Made by a program: the position numbers and the translations under genes. From Colias croceus (taxonomy: Eukaryota > Arthropoda > Insecta > Lepidoptera > Pieridae): 64,000 nt of DNA. The stretch lies in assembly GCF_905220415.1 (NCBI RefSeq), contig NC_059543.1, forward strand, positions 8,818,001 to 8,882,000. The letters run 5' to 3'. This document shows positions 24,240-35,182 of this stretch, in pieces. The notes beneath the pieces are model-generated. The model had not been told where the DNA came from and did not search any database. It was given only the letters and a program-made list of their open reading frames with translations. Every line of letters starts with the position of its first letter. Position 1 is the first letter of the stretch.

Positions 24240-26089
24240 GGAGATCCTCCTCTCTCGTGGGGACGGAAAGCCTTCGGAAGTTGCAGGAGTATTTTGGTTT
24301 GCCTCTTTCACTGTATTTGAGTGTGTAATGATTTGATTCTCGTATTATCCGTCACAAATCGCTTTATATTACTTTGTAGATTAAGTGTTAGATTTTAATT
24401 ATATTATTTTGCAACAGGGTTGATTTCATATAATTGAGAAAATTCTTAATTTGTGTTCTTTCCCGTGGAGTATTATAAAGCAAAACAAAATTTATCATAT
24501 CAGGTACTTAGGTCTTTTTATATAAAATTTAAACATACAGCTTTGCATTAAATCTGCCTTATACCTCACATGACACCTGCTTCCTTGTGGCAGTATGCAA
24601 AGGTCAGATTTTTCATTATCCTTCATAATACAAAACTATCGAAATCAAAAAAAAAATGTTAGTGTTTTCATATTCTTACTTTCGTACAAAAGCTCATAGT
24701 AGATACTTCACTCTCAAATTTAAAAATAATTTAGTTAATTGAACATATATTGTAATATGATAGTTATCATCAAAAAACATTTTTGACTTAAAAATTACAT
24801 AAGTATCTCACAACGAAATTTTCCAAAATTGTACATAATCATTTTATTCATCATACTTCATACTGTAGAAACAAAACTTTTACCTCATACTTGAATTCTT
24901 ACGACTTATATCCTGAATTAAATTACATCGTAAATTTATAAAACTTAACGTTAACTTAACTTAAAGAGTATTAAGTAAGTAAAGAGAAGCATTTTTAAAT
25001 GACCTCAATATTTAAATTTTAATCAAAATTCGATATGTAACTTGGTGAAGCGCGTTGATGTCTTTCATTCTGTGTCAATTAATTTTCAATAGTTTATAAT
25101 ATTCTGTTATAATAAAATAAAAATAAAAACTATATTTGAATTTCTTATATAAAAATTCACATGGTAGGATAAGGTCTTGTTTCCTTTTTACACCTACATA
25201 CTTACAACTCATTCTTGATCAAGGCTGTCGACGATAAAAAAATCAATATTATATTATCTGTGATTTCAACCAGTAATATGCAGACCCCAATTAATATAGA
25301 ACACGTTAATCTTAGCATATTTTATAAACTTTCACAAGTAAACTCTTTATATTTACTCAAAAATGGGTCAAGTTACGCCTGCGGAAGGATTAAATACTTT
25401 TTTGAAGACTCATCTATTTTGGCTTCACAAGTTTAAATTATATTCCTGCTTAGTTTAAAATATGCTCTTACTATAATTCTTACATTAAATTAATAAAAAA
25501 ACTCAAGTACGTAACTCTCATAAAATAATCGATATGTAACTTAGTAATTGATCTAATCAATGAACAACTTTTTATTTGTGTGGATAAATTGATGACGGAT
25601 TTGTAACTAACATCACAGAATAATAACTAGTAGCTAGCTACTAACATGTAAAAGGTCATAAATGCTGTGCTGGGCAGTTTGGGCCGACAGATTCACAGGA
25701 AAAGCTATATACTATACTATAGCTTATGTGTACATAAGATACACTACTACCAAGTATTATCAAAATTCGTTCAGTGGTGTTCCCGTAAAAGAGGAACCAA
25801 CATACATACTACATACATCTATCTTCAAAAGCATTCACATTTATAACTAAGGTAAAAAATCTAGACTCCTACATACTCGAAGAAGGTACACGAAGTTAAT
25901 GACTGGGTCTAACTAGTGCTTCATAATATGGTTATATTACAATAAAGTTTAATTGCCAGCAAACAAAAGGCTAGGAAGCTACAGTGGGCGACGCGATATG
26001 CATCAGCGCACTCGCAGGGCTGCATTCCTACTTAGTGCAGGCGACAGCTTATTGTGGACAAGTAAATATAATTATTTGAATTATTTGTT
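24240..26089. other. gene-free AT-rich DNA
   Basis: Chance frames only (for example 25215-25436 +). No named repeat. Confidence 0.4.
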
Positions 26090-26320
26090 TGTATATTTGT
26101 CTTTTAAAACATAATTATTTTTGAATTGATATTTGTTATTATTTTTGAAGTCAAAACTTCTTCTTCTAGGTCGCGTCGTAGCAATACCCTCACGTCAAGG
26201 AGTAAAGCGACGATTTTAGTATCTTTGAATCTTGACAAAGAAGTTTTACTTATGACACGTGTGCTCGGCACACACGCTATTTTTCTGTATATTTGTATAG
26301 TCAATTAAACATAATTATTT
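26090..26320. repeat. imperfect direct repeats flanking a dispersed repeat copy
   Basis: TGTATATTTGT then AAACATAATTATTT occurs at 26090-26120 and again at 26286-26320, on both sides of the dispersed repeat at 26147-26279. This may be an old target-site or segmental duplication. Confidence 0.5.
26147..26279 (+). repeat. dispersed 'CGCGTCATGGC' repeat, copy 3
   Basis: GGTCGCGTCGTAGCAATACC, TCACGTCAAGGAGTAAAGCG, TATCTTTGAATCTTGACAAA and GACACGTGTGCTCGGCACAC follow the order of the copy at 21636. Frames 26104-26304 - and 26126-26308 + are shadows of it. Confidence 0.65.
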
Positions 26321-28039
26321 TAAGCTGAACGATACATCTAATAGAGAACTGGATGATATTCGAAATCTATAAAAAACTATTTGCTAGATAGATAATAGAT
26401 AATATTATGTTTGGTGAATTTGTAATAAACGTATGCAAATATTATGTTGTTGTTTTATTTTTATCATTTCAATTTGTATATTCTTATTTATTTATTGTAA
26501 AGCGAGATTATTTAGACAGAGACTTATTATTTGTTCAACTAAATACTAGGATAATTAACAGGGCATATCCATAATAATATGAATGTATCGAAGTAAGTGA
26601 AGTTCGAAGAAAGTGTGAAATAGAATTAAGCGTGGCTTCAACCAGAGGCGCAATATGAAAGTTTAAATATTTTCTTGTGAACATAGATTGTAATAATAGT
26701 AATTATATTGATAAAAGAAGGTTTTATTTTTAGAAGATATTTCTCATTAAATCCGTAAATTACTGAATTTTCTTTCACTAAAAAAATATAGAGATATGCT
26801 TGGTAATTAATTAAATTAAATTATATAAATGAAACGTTACCGTCAATTATTACGATTGACTTGAATTTAATTTTGAATTATGTGTTGATTATCATTAATT
26901 ATCTTTAAACTTCTTTCTTAGTAGTGTAAATAAAAATTCATTGATATGAATTTATATGAGAAAATATTTTTTGTATTTTTAATAATTATCTTGCTACAAT
27001 CCTGCCTCTATTCTAAACTTGTTAATAAATAATTGTACTACACCATATCCAATTTCCCTAATCCAAAAACCACAAAAATAACCATAACAACTAAAAACAA
27101 TTTAACTTTGTTCTATCGTCAGTCAAAAGTCATAACACGGGCCACTCCGAAATCCAAATTGTGATTAAAGTAACCTAATACACACAATAACCGCTCACAC
27201 GTTACCGACAACCGTGCTCAATTTAAGCCAAAAGATTACAAGCCAATTTATCATTAACGTAACAAAAGACACATTTATTACCTAAGCATCAAGGTATAAA
27301 TTCGTCTGCACACAAGTGATGAAACATCATGATACGGCTGTGTGCCTCCGTGAAAGCTATACATTTCATTTATAATAGGTACAATGAGCGCGTCATATTG
27401 TACACAACACGTCCACTACCGTATTCATTGAATTGCTTGTGTGTGCTCTAAACCAGAGATTGGAGCGAGGCAACCGAATTTGTGCTTTAAATCTATGTGA
27501 TAAATCTCAAAATTGTTCAACACGACAAGGGTATGGAGGCAATGAGAATATGTTACGTTTTGTTTGTGTGAACCGCAACGGCTCGAAGTATCGAAGAATG
27601 CGGAGCGTGAATTACCATGTTTAGGGACTTGTCAGTTTGACAATTTTGCTCTTATTTGGTTTTGTTTGTATTATCTACCCAATTAGATAGTTAATTTTCT
27701 TGAATTTAACTAAGGATTAGGTTAAATATATGAATATTCAAAATATATTAATACTACCTTTGAGCTGCTTAGTTAAATCAATGCGTGCAAATTAATTAAT
27801 ATTAATGAAATCAATTCAGAAAGAGATGTACATATTTCACGTTTTATAATCTTATTTTTAATTGCTCTACATTCAATTTTGGTAAAAAAAAATTTGTTTA
27901 TTTATCTGATACCTAATAATATTAATTCATCAATGCAGTAAAATAAATAAAAATGTAATATAATAATAATTTAATTGTACATCATAATGTAAACAAGGAC
28001 AATGTCAACCGATCGCCGTATCAATTACTAAATTGAATT
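26321..28039. other. gene-free AT-rich DNA
   Basis: No gene or named repeat. ATGCAAAT occurs once (about 26433-26440). The part 27290-27440 is somewhat more complex. Confidence 0.35.
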
Positions 28040-28880
28040 AAACGCTATAACCGCGCGGGCGCTCTCCGCCACAATAGCGATCACAACGCATCGCTCGCAT
28101 TAGCTACTGACAATTTACGTACATATGTGTACCACACTCGTTACGTTTACGTGACGCTCACACATGTTTACAATTTTACATTTTCCACGGATACAAGCAA
28201 ATAACACCCTTACCGGCTCGACATAGAGACGCCATAAGCTAATAATCAGCGTACTGGTTTATAAACTCACGTTTGCCACCGCACCGGGTGGCGAAGTCCG
28301 GCAACGTCGCGCCCAAATTTATTGTGACATTTATTTCTTGCGGGGCTCAAAACAATACCACTAGCGACATCTATTCACGCAGTGTGAACTAAAGTTTCGG
28401 CTCTCAGAGCGAGAGAGCAAAATTTGACTATATCACTTTCACGGTCTCATACTTAAAGCTAAGCGGTTTGCAGTGTACAGTTTGTTTGTGTCTGTAAACA
28501 GCGCGTCCGCCGAGGTGTACCGCGCATGAATGAAATGGATGACCCGAGGAATGGGAGAGCATTCTACGGTCTACATGCGAGGGAGAAGGATGGCATATGA
28601 GCGCGAAGCGTACAGCGTACTTCGTTTATCAGATTACATGCGAAGTATCGCGAGCGTGGCGATGTTTTGACACGCGATAATCATGAGATAATGCTGGCGA
28701 TCTGAGCGTCGTTTAGGTTTATATTGGCTTTTTATAGCTGAATGTGGAGTGTTGGCAGCAGCGTGTAGCAGAATAATACCAAAACAAAAATAGCATGCGT
28801 TGTTGAAATGACGTATGCCGCCAGGTGACTTTTCAACTTCGCACGCGATCTTCGCAAATTAGCTTAGTTTGCGTTCTTGA
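28040..28880. promoter_or_regulatory. large G+C-richer block, promoter or enhancer candidate
   Basis: This is the longest stretch that clearly departs from the AT-rich background outside the transposons. It contains CpG-rich words (CCGCGCGGGCGCTCTCCGCC, GCGCGTCCGCCGAGGTG, ATCGCGAGCGTGGCGATG) and a GAGA-like run (CAGAGCGAGAGAGC near 28403). No frame of useful length crosses it on either strand, so a coding exon is unlikely; a promoter with a non-coding first exon, or an enhancer, would fit. This is inference from composition only. Confidence 0.3.
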
Positions 28881-31050
28881 CAAATGTTTCCTCTGCTCGC
28901 AGTTGAGCAGCCTAATCATAACAGCTCATTTCAAAATAATTTATTACACTGATTTATTAGTTTTAGTGTACAATGAAATGTTATAAGTAACATAAGGAAA
29001 TACAATTTTTAAAAATCATAAAGACTGGTTGTTATTCAATTAATAAAAATTTTTGGTAAAATATATTATGTTTATGGTTAATAAATATTACGATATAATC
29101 CCTAGGTATGTCAAAATTATAAATTTTAATCCGATAAAAAACTGCTGCATTTTTCAAAATACTAATTGCACTCAACTATTAATAGCTGAAATGAAATTAC
29201 TCTTGTTGAGTTTTTTCAATAAAAACAATAAAATTATAAATAATTCATAAGTTTCAAAATCGCAAAAGACATGCAGTGCCATCTATGGGTGAGTAGCTAA
29301 ATTAATACACAAAGTTCATCTTAATAAAATAAAGAGTATCTATTATTCGTCACTTATAGCACAGAAAAATTGTATACCACAAATAACATATTGTAATTTG
29401 AAAACCACAGTTATATTATGGTACCAGGCATAAATATTAAATTACACATGAACAGTAAACGTTTTATGGACACAATGCTCACGGAATATTTCCATACGAA
29501 CATATTAACAAATATATAGAGTTCATAGCATTTAGTTTATGCATTAGAAATTCCTTGACCGCTATTTCTGGACGACCGATGTTTATCTTACCGCTACGTA
29601 CGTAACATGTTATTCTTGTATTGAATTCGCTTTTTTAATTCAGTAATTTTATATGCTATTGATTTTGTAAATCGCTTTTAATCAAGTAAATGGAACACCC
29701 ATGACGTTCCATTTAACGACTATTTTCTCAGAATGCAAACAAAACAAGTGACGTAATTGTCTTCGCTCACTTTAGCTCCTAAGACGTAACGTAAGTTTTC
29801 CAATAAGGGTTCGTAAATTTCCACAATCTGAGGGAAATGTCACGTTAAACATCACAACTCATATATTTTGTAAACATTACAATTTGCTTGTACCGGCTTT
29901 ATCCAGATTACAAAACGTAGTTCAGATATTATGTAGGTACAATTATTTTGGACTGATACAATATGTGTGCACATACAGGAACTACACATCACATTAACAT
30001 AGATCGTCTGTAGGATAAGCGTTCATGAGATATCTCTCACACCAAATATAAAAAATACAAGAAAAACAAAGAAGGTAGGTAGTCCGTCGTCCAACGATAT
30101 CGTTTATCGCACAAATAAGATCGTCACGTCTGCTTTTGGCTCAGTTTACATATTCTTAACGTTCCGACGTAAATCTTCCATTGATTTACGCATAACCACG
30201 TACTCTAATTTACAACTAGTCGGATTTAGCCGTAACAGACGTATGGCGACCGTATTCCGACTCATTCCTATAAGTCGTAAAATCACCGGGACGATGTATC
30301 ACTTTTAAATTTACTTTTCCCCACGGGTATCATTCAAGGTGTTTTATTTTTACTTATTTACAAAAGAAAATAATGATTTATACTTAGTATATTTATATCA
30401 GTGCTTATATGGACTTTTTGTTATTATGAGGAAAAAAGCGAATAAAATGCCTACGTAAATTGTTGACCTACATCGACACTTCGTTAGTTATTTTTCAACG
30501 CTTTGTAGTTTATTTACGAGGTATATAAAACAGTTTATCTCTCACAATAATCGCAGTAGAAGTGCCATTTGGGTGGCCACCATTAACTTTTGTTAAATGC
30601 GCACAAACACCACACGTACTTATGCTATTGCATAAATTCTTAATAAACATTTCATTAAACGTCACGTATTTCCTTCGAGTATTGAAATGTGAATTTATTA
30701 TAAAAGTATGCAACTGTACACCCATTTTTGTTTGACCTACTTTACTTTTATCAGCCTATAAAGTTACAGGCAACTGAGGAACATAATGCACCCGTGAAAG
30801 CTCTTAATAAACTGGTCAGCTGTAGCCTGAAGGTAATCTGTATCGCTTTTGTACCTGATTCCTGGTAGAACCTAGTTACTGCTTAGATAATTAACTTGGC
30901 AACCATACTGATGCTTCTTACGTAATTAAACATTACTTTGAAATTCACACATGTAGTGTAGAAATATATATAATATAATATAATATAAACTATTATAATA
31001 TGTAGTAGCTTTTGTAAATCTGAATAAAAACGATAGTATTATATCTAAAA

Positions 31051-31051
<1 letters not shown>
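28881..31051. other. gene-free AT-rich DNA
   Basis: Nothing recognised; chance frames at 29053-29250 + and 30510-30725 -. Confidence 0.4.

Positions 31052-31084
<33 letters not shown>
31052..31084. repeat. (TA)n microsatellite
   Basis: About 16 uninterrupted TA units. Confidence 0.95.
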
Positions 31085-31086
<2 letters not shown>

Positions 31087-31483
31087 ATTTTCAGTCTGCA
31101 GACAGTGCTTCAGCTTGTAATATCATTTTAAAGGTCACTTAGTGATAAATTTTAAAATAGACGGAGTTGTTCTTAGACGGAAATACATTTAAAAATCCTT
31201 AGATACTGTATTGCGCACAAATAAAAGTAATTAAATGGATATGTATACTCACTTCTCGTAGATAATAGATATGCGGCAATACTTTGAAATAAATAATTAA
31301 GTATTTCGTTTTTTAATAGAAAAATATATTCACGTCATGTAGTAATTTATGTATTATACAATTGACTAACTAAAATAAACGCAAATAATAGATAGAGAAA
31401 TAGAGATATTTAATAGAGTCATTGCTTCAGATGTCCGTATTGTCCTGAGGACAACCGAAAAACCATGTTATTAAATCTCCCAA

Positions 31484-31683
31484 TCACTACATAGGTAGGT
31501 AGTATAAAACAAAGTCGCTTTCTCTATCCCTATGTCCCTTTGTATGCTAGTAGTAAATAAATCTTTAAAACTACGCAACTGATTTTGATGCGGTTTTTTT
31601 TTCCAAGAGGAAAGTTTTAGTAGTTAGGTATATAATTTATTAGGTTTTAGACAAAGCGGGCGAAGCCGCGGGTGGTAAGCTAG
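31484..31683 (+). mobile_element. non-autonomous Helitron, second family
   Basis: It starts A|TCACTACATAGGTAGGTAG, then AAAGTCGCTTTCTCTATCCC, and ends GCGGGCGAAGCCGCGGGTGG with TAAGCTAG|T. The start differs from the TCTATACTAATATTATAAA family, but the 3' hairpin motif is shared. A sister copy in the opposite orientation is at 61342-61529. Confidence 0.8.
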
Positions 31684-32192
31684 TTATTTATAATCGTGCA
31701 CAGTATTACCAAGATACTCAACTACAAAGGATATAATAATTATATTTTGAACATTACACAATATTATCTATAAGTTGAAATTCAATTCATATATTCAGCA
31801 ATTAATGAGGAAATACCTTATCTAGTTAGATAAAAGATAAGGATTATCTTGTTATTAACACGTGTAAACATACAAAAGAATTTATTAGTATCTATTAGCC
31901 TATCGCACCGAGTTTTTCCATTGGTCATAAAAAATATCATATGAATATGCTATTATTTTAACCATATGCATATTGTATTACATATAATATGCAAAATTAG
32001 GTCAACTAGGGGGTAAAGTTTAAACTTTTCTGGGTAAATTTATATACGATACATAATTAAAATGATGAATTAATCCGTAACTTTATTAGGTTAAGGGTTG
32101 ATTTTTCAATCCTTGGTTAAAACTTATTCATCGATTAACGTATTAACCTCCATTTCAAAAATGTATTGTAATTCCGTATTTGACAGTTACAG

Positions 32193-33277
32193 AAGAGTAC
32201 AATCAGCCCCTGTGCATTGCTTTTGTGGATTATGAGAAAGCTTTCGACTGCATCGAGACGTGGTCTGTTCTGGAGTCCTTGCAGCGATGCCAGGTAGACT
32301 GCTGATATATCGAGGTGCTGAGATCTCTGTACGATGCCGCAACCATGTCCGTCCAAATCCAGAACCAGCGTACCAAGCATATCCATCTACGGCGAGGCGT
32401 GAGACAAGGCGACGTAATCTCGCCGAAATTGTTCACCAACGCGTTAGAGGACATGTTTGGGACGCTGGATTGGAAAGGACGAGGCATCAATATCAACGGT
32501 CAGTACATCTCACACTTGCGATTTGCCGATGACATAGTCATTATGGCTGAATCGCTGCAGGAACTCAAACAGATGCTGAACGAACTAGCCGAATCCTCCT
32601 TACGCATCGGTCAGGTCAAAACTAAGATCATGGTCAACAATCATGTTTTACCGGAGCTGATCATAATAAACGGAGTCTCCCTAGAAATTGTTCAAGAGTA
32701 TGTGTACCTAGGGCAAATGCTCCAACTAGGTAAGAACAGTTTCGACGGTGAAATCAACAGGCGGATACGGCTGGCTTGGGCAGCATTTGGAAAACTCCGT
32801 CGAGTCTTCGCGTCGTCACTACCACAATGCCTCAAAACAAAAGTATTTAATCAGTGCGTCCTACCAGTCATGACCTACGGAGCCGAGACGTGGACACTGA
32901 CAGTACGACTGGTCCACCAACTTAAAGTCGCTCAGCGTGCTATGGAGAGAGCTATGCTTGGTATTTCTCTGAGGGACCAAGTCCGGAACGAAGTAATTCG
33001 CCAGAGAACGAAAGTTACCGACATAGCTCAACGGATTAGCATGCTGAAGTGGCAGTGGGCCGGTCATATATGCCGCAGAACGGACAACCGCTGGGGCACA
33101 CACGTACTAGAGTGGAGACCACGGCTCGGCAAACGTAGCGTAGGACGCCCTGCTACAAGGTGGAGTGACGACATCCGCAGGGTTGCTGGGCATGACTCGC
33201 GTCAACGAGCGAATGACCGGGCTCAATGGCGTGCCATGACTGAGGCCTATGTCCAGCAGTGGACAAACATGGGCTGA
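32193..33277 (+). pseudogene. reverse transcriptase C-terminal part of RTE LINE
   Basis: The readable frame starts at the truncation (EEYNQPLCIAFVDYEKAFDC, containing the first catalytic aspartate region FVDYEKAFD), meets one in-frame TGA at 32303-32305 where the family usually has tryptophan, and continues open to the TGA at 33275-33277. From the first downstream ATG (32315) 320 codons remain. They include RRGVRQGDVISPKLF (residues ~26-40), the catalytic FADDIVIM (70-77), and the C-terminal part with WAGHICRR and RPATRWSDDI. The endonuclease domain and the start of the RT domain are missing. The copy cannot move by itself. The single stop and good frame indicate a fairly young insertion. The RTE clade is inferred from the C-terminal pattern and tail. 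Confidence 0.85.
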
Positions 33278-33297
33278 TAATGATGATGATGATGATG
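32193..33297 (+). mobile_element. RTE-type LINE, 5'-truncated
   Basis: The copy starts inside the reverse transcriptase and ends with (TGA)n, the short-unit tail typical of RTE LINEs. It is flanked by a target-site duplication: ATTTGACAGTTACAG at 32178-32192 and the same with one extra T at 33298-33313. It landed in the MITE at 32095-33386. Confidence 0.85.
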
Positions 33298-33389
33298 ATT
33301 TGACAGTTTACAGGTGACATTTGAATATGTTCGTGTAACACTTTATTCGACGGATAAATTTTAACCAAGGATTGAAAAATCGGCTCTAA

Positions 33390-33926
33390 GATAAATATAT
33401 CTTACAGGATATATGTCAATTGCGTCTTTATATTAATTAATTTATGAAAAAGTAACCCACGTGAAATGCATAGTTTTGTCGGATTATAATATAATATTAT
33501 GTTCATAATTATGCACTCTTTATCCTTATTAGCTATTCCCACACTCAAGTTTTTATTATGAGATATATTAGAACAATTTTGATAATATTTTATTATTTTA
33601 CAATGCAACTGTATAATAAAATTAATTAATAATATGAATAAGTTTAAATGTAATACTGCCACTCACCGCTAGATGGCGGTATATGTAAAATTGAAACATT
33701 TTATCGTACAATATGAAGCTTTATGAGGCATGTAAATCGCAAATCCGTTGTGTAACAAATACTTGATATTATGGGTTTTATCTGTTTAATAACGCTATGA
33801 AACAGTATAAATTAAAAATTAAAATAGGAATAAATGAAAATGGTCAACGTTTTCGTCTTTTGTTATATTATATCGAATGAAAATAATTTATTAATTTTAT
33901 AATAACTATTAATTTTTTATGTAGTA
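33390..33926. other. gene-free AT-rich DNA
   Basis: One word close to the insect CTCF core (AGATGGCGG, 33671-33679) is the only feature noticed. Confidence 0.3.
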
Positions 33927-34109
33927 CTAGAGGTCCGCCCCGGCTTCGCCCGTGGTACATATTTCGCAATAAAAGGTAGCCTATGTCCTTTCTCGGGTAT
34001 CAAAATATCTCCATACCAAATTTCATGCAAATTGGTTCAGTAGTTTAGGCGTGATTGAGTAACAGACAGACAGACAGAGTTACTTTCGCATTTATAATAT
34101 TAGTATGGA
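33927..34109 (-). mobile_element. non-autonomous Helitron
   Basis: Minus strand: A|TCCATACTAATATTATAAATG at the start, (TCTG)n-like words, the GAACCAATTTGCATGAAATT segment, and CCACGGGCGAAGCCGGGGCG ... CTAG|T at the end. Complete, 183 bp. Confidence 0.85.
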
Positions 34110-34904
34110 TTTAATCATGAACAGAAACTTATTTTATTAAAAATGTACTAGTGCTGTCATTTTTCTAATTAAAGTTGAAAAAAGGCGAATAAATAATTAT
34201 TTATTAACGACCTGTATACCAGATAATACCTATCATAGATAATCTTTTTATAAAATCTATGGCTAACTAAATTTCATATCGGGATACAAAGTCCAGGTCC
34301 TAAAATAAACATGACAGCTTTGTTGCCACACGTTCACAATTTCCTCTCGATTCTCTTCAAATATATAAGATATTGGGCGCCAAAAATAACATCAACCCAA
34401 ATACGCGTAAGGTAAGGGAAGCTAAGCTATTTTAAGCGTACTTAACCTCTTTATTTATAACAAGGAAATTCGATTGTTTATAGAAGTGACCCATCTTGTG
34501 TTATCCATATTATGCTTGATTGCATTTAGATTCACGTTTAGATATGCCATAAGGACTCATAAGACTCATGTAGACTCATAGAGATAGATACATAGCCTTT
34601 GGGCAAAATTTAGGTTATTATAGTGTACATTAGGTACTCTTCACAGGTCCAATTATTTTTTCATATTTTTTTTTTCAACAAGGCAAAACAAAAAAAAAAT
34701 ACAAAACAATTCAATCTATTGATATATTAATTTATATTAAATAAGTACATTAGTAGTATTTATATTATCTAAATTAAACAATAAGTTAACGCAAAAGCAC
34801 ACAATAGTAAAAACACAACATAAAAACAATATTATTCCATCGGAATTACGAATCAATCATTACCACGTTAATCCATTCCGTTATTTACAAATAGAAATTT
34901 GTTA
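34110..34904. other. gene-free AT-rich DNA
   Basis: Contains a short run of GACTCAT-type words (34551-34581) and A/T tracts near 34660-34700; nothing else recognised. Confidence 0.4.
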
Positions 34905-35085
34905 CAGAACGTCGCGACGATGTATGCAAATGGCTCGCCTTCACCATATTCACACTGCAGGGGACGCCCTCGTAGAACAATTAAAATATGCAAATCAAAG
35001 TTATTACCCACTACTTTTCATCCGCCTCGATTGCGTTCAAATCGGAGGGAAACGGCGCAGACGCTGGAGGCACCAACAGTGGAAA
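34905..35085. promoter_or_regulatory. complex block with two POU octamers
   Basis: ATGCAAAT occurs twice on the plus strand (34924-34931 and 34988-34995) within a block that is richer in G+C than its flanks (GCAGGGGACGCCCTCGTAG, GAAACGGCGCAGACGCTGG). POU-domain factors bind this octamer. The frame 34899-35108 + has no recognisable protein. Confidence 0.3.
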
Positions 35086-35138
35086 TTTTTTGTGATATAG
35101 ATATCTAAACTTATAAATACTTACCTATATGTTTATTG

Positions 35139-35182
35139 AAGTGAAACTTATTTAGGCGCGTTGAGAGTAAATTTCAAAGAAA
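35139..35182 (+). repeat. fragment of the dispersed 'CGCGTCATGGC' repeat
   Basis: AAGTGAAACTTATTTAGGCG followed by CGTTGAGAGTAAATTTCAA matches the first third of the copy at 21636. Confidence 0.5.

Larger units (their letters stand above)
32095..33386. mobile_element. PIF/Harbinger-type MITE interrupted by an RTE LINE
   Basis: Forty-bp ends (32095-32134 and 33347-33386) are inverted copies with 34 matches, all six differences being transitions; the shared core is GATTTTTCAATCCTTGGTTA. Both sides are flanked by TAA (32092-32094, 33387-33389), the 3-bp duplication typical of PIF/Harbinger. Excluding the inserted LINE the MITE is about 170 bp and has no coding capacity. Confidence 0.8.
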
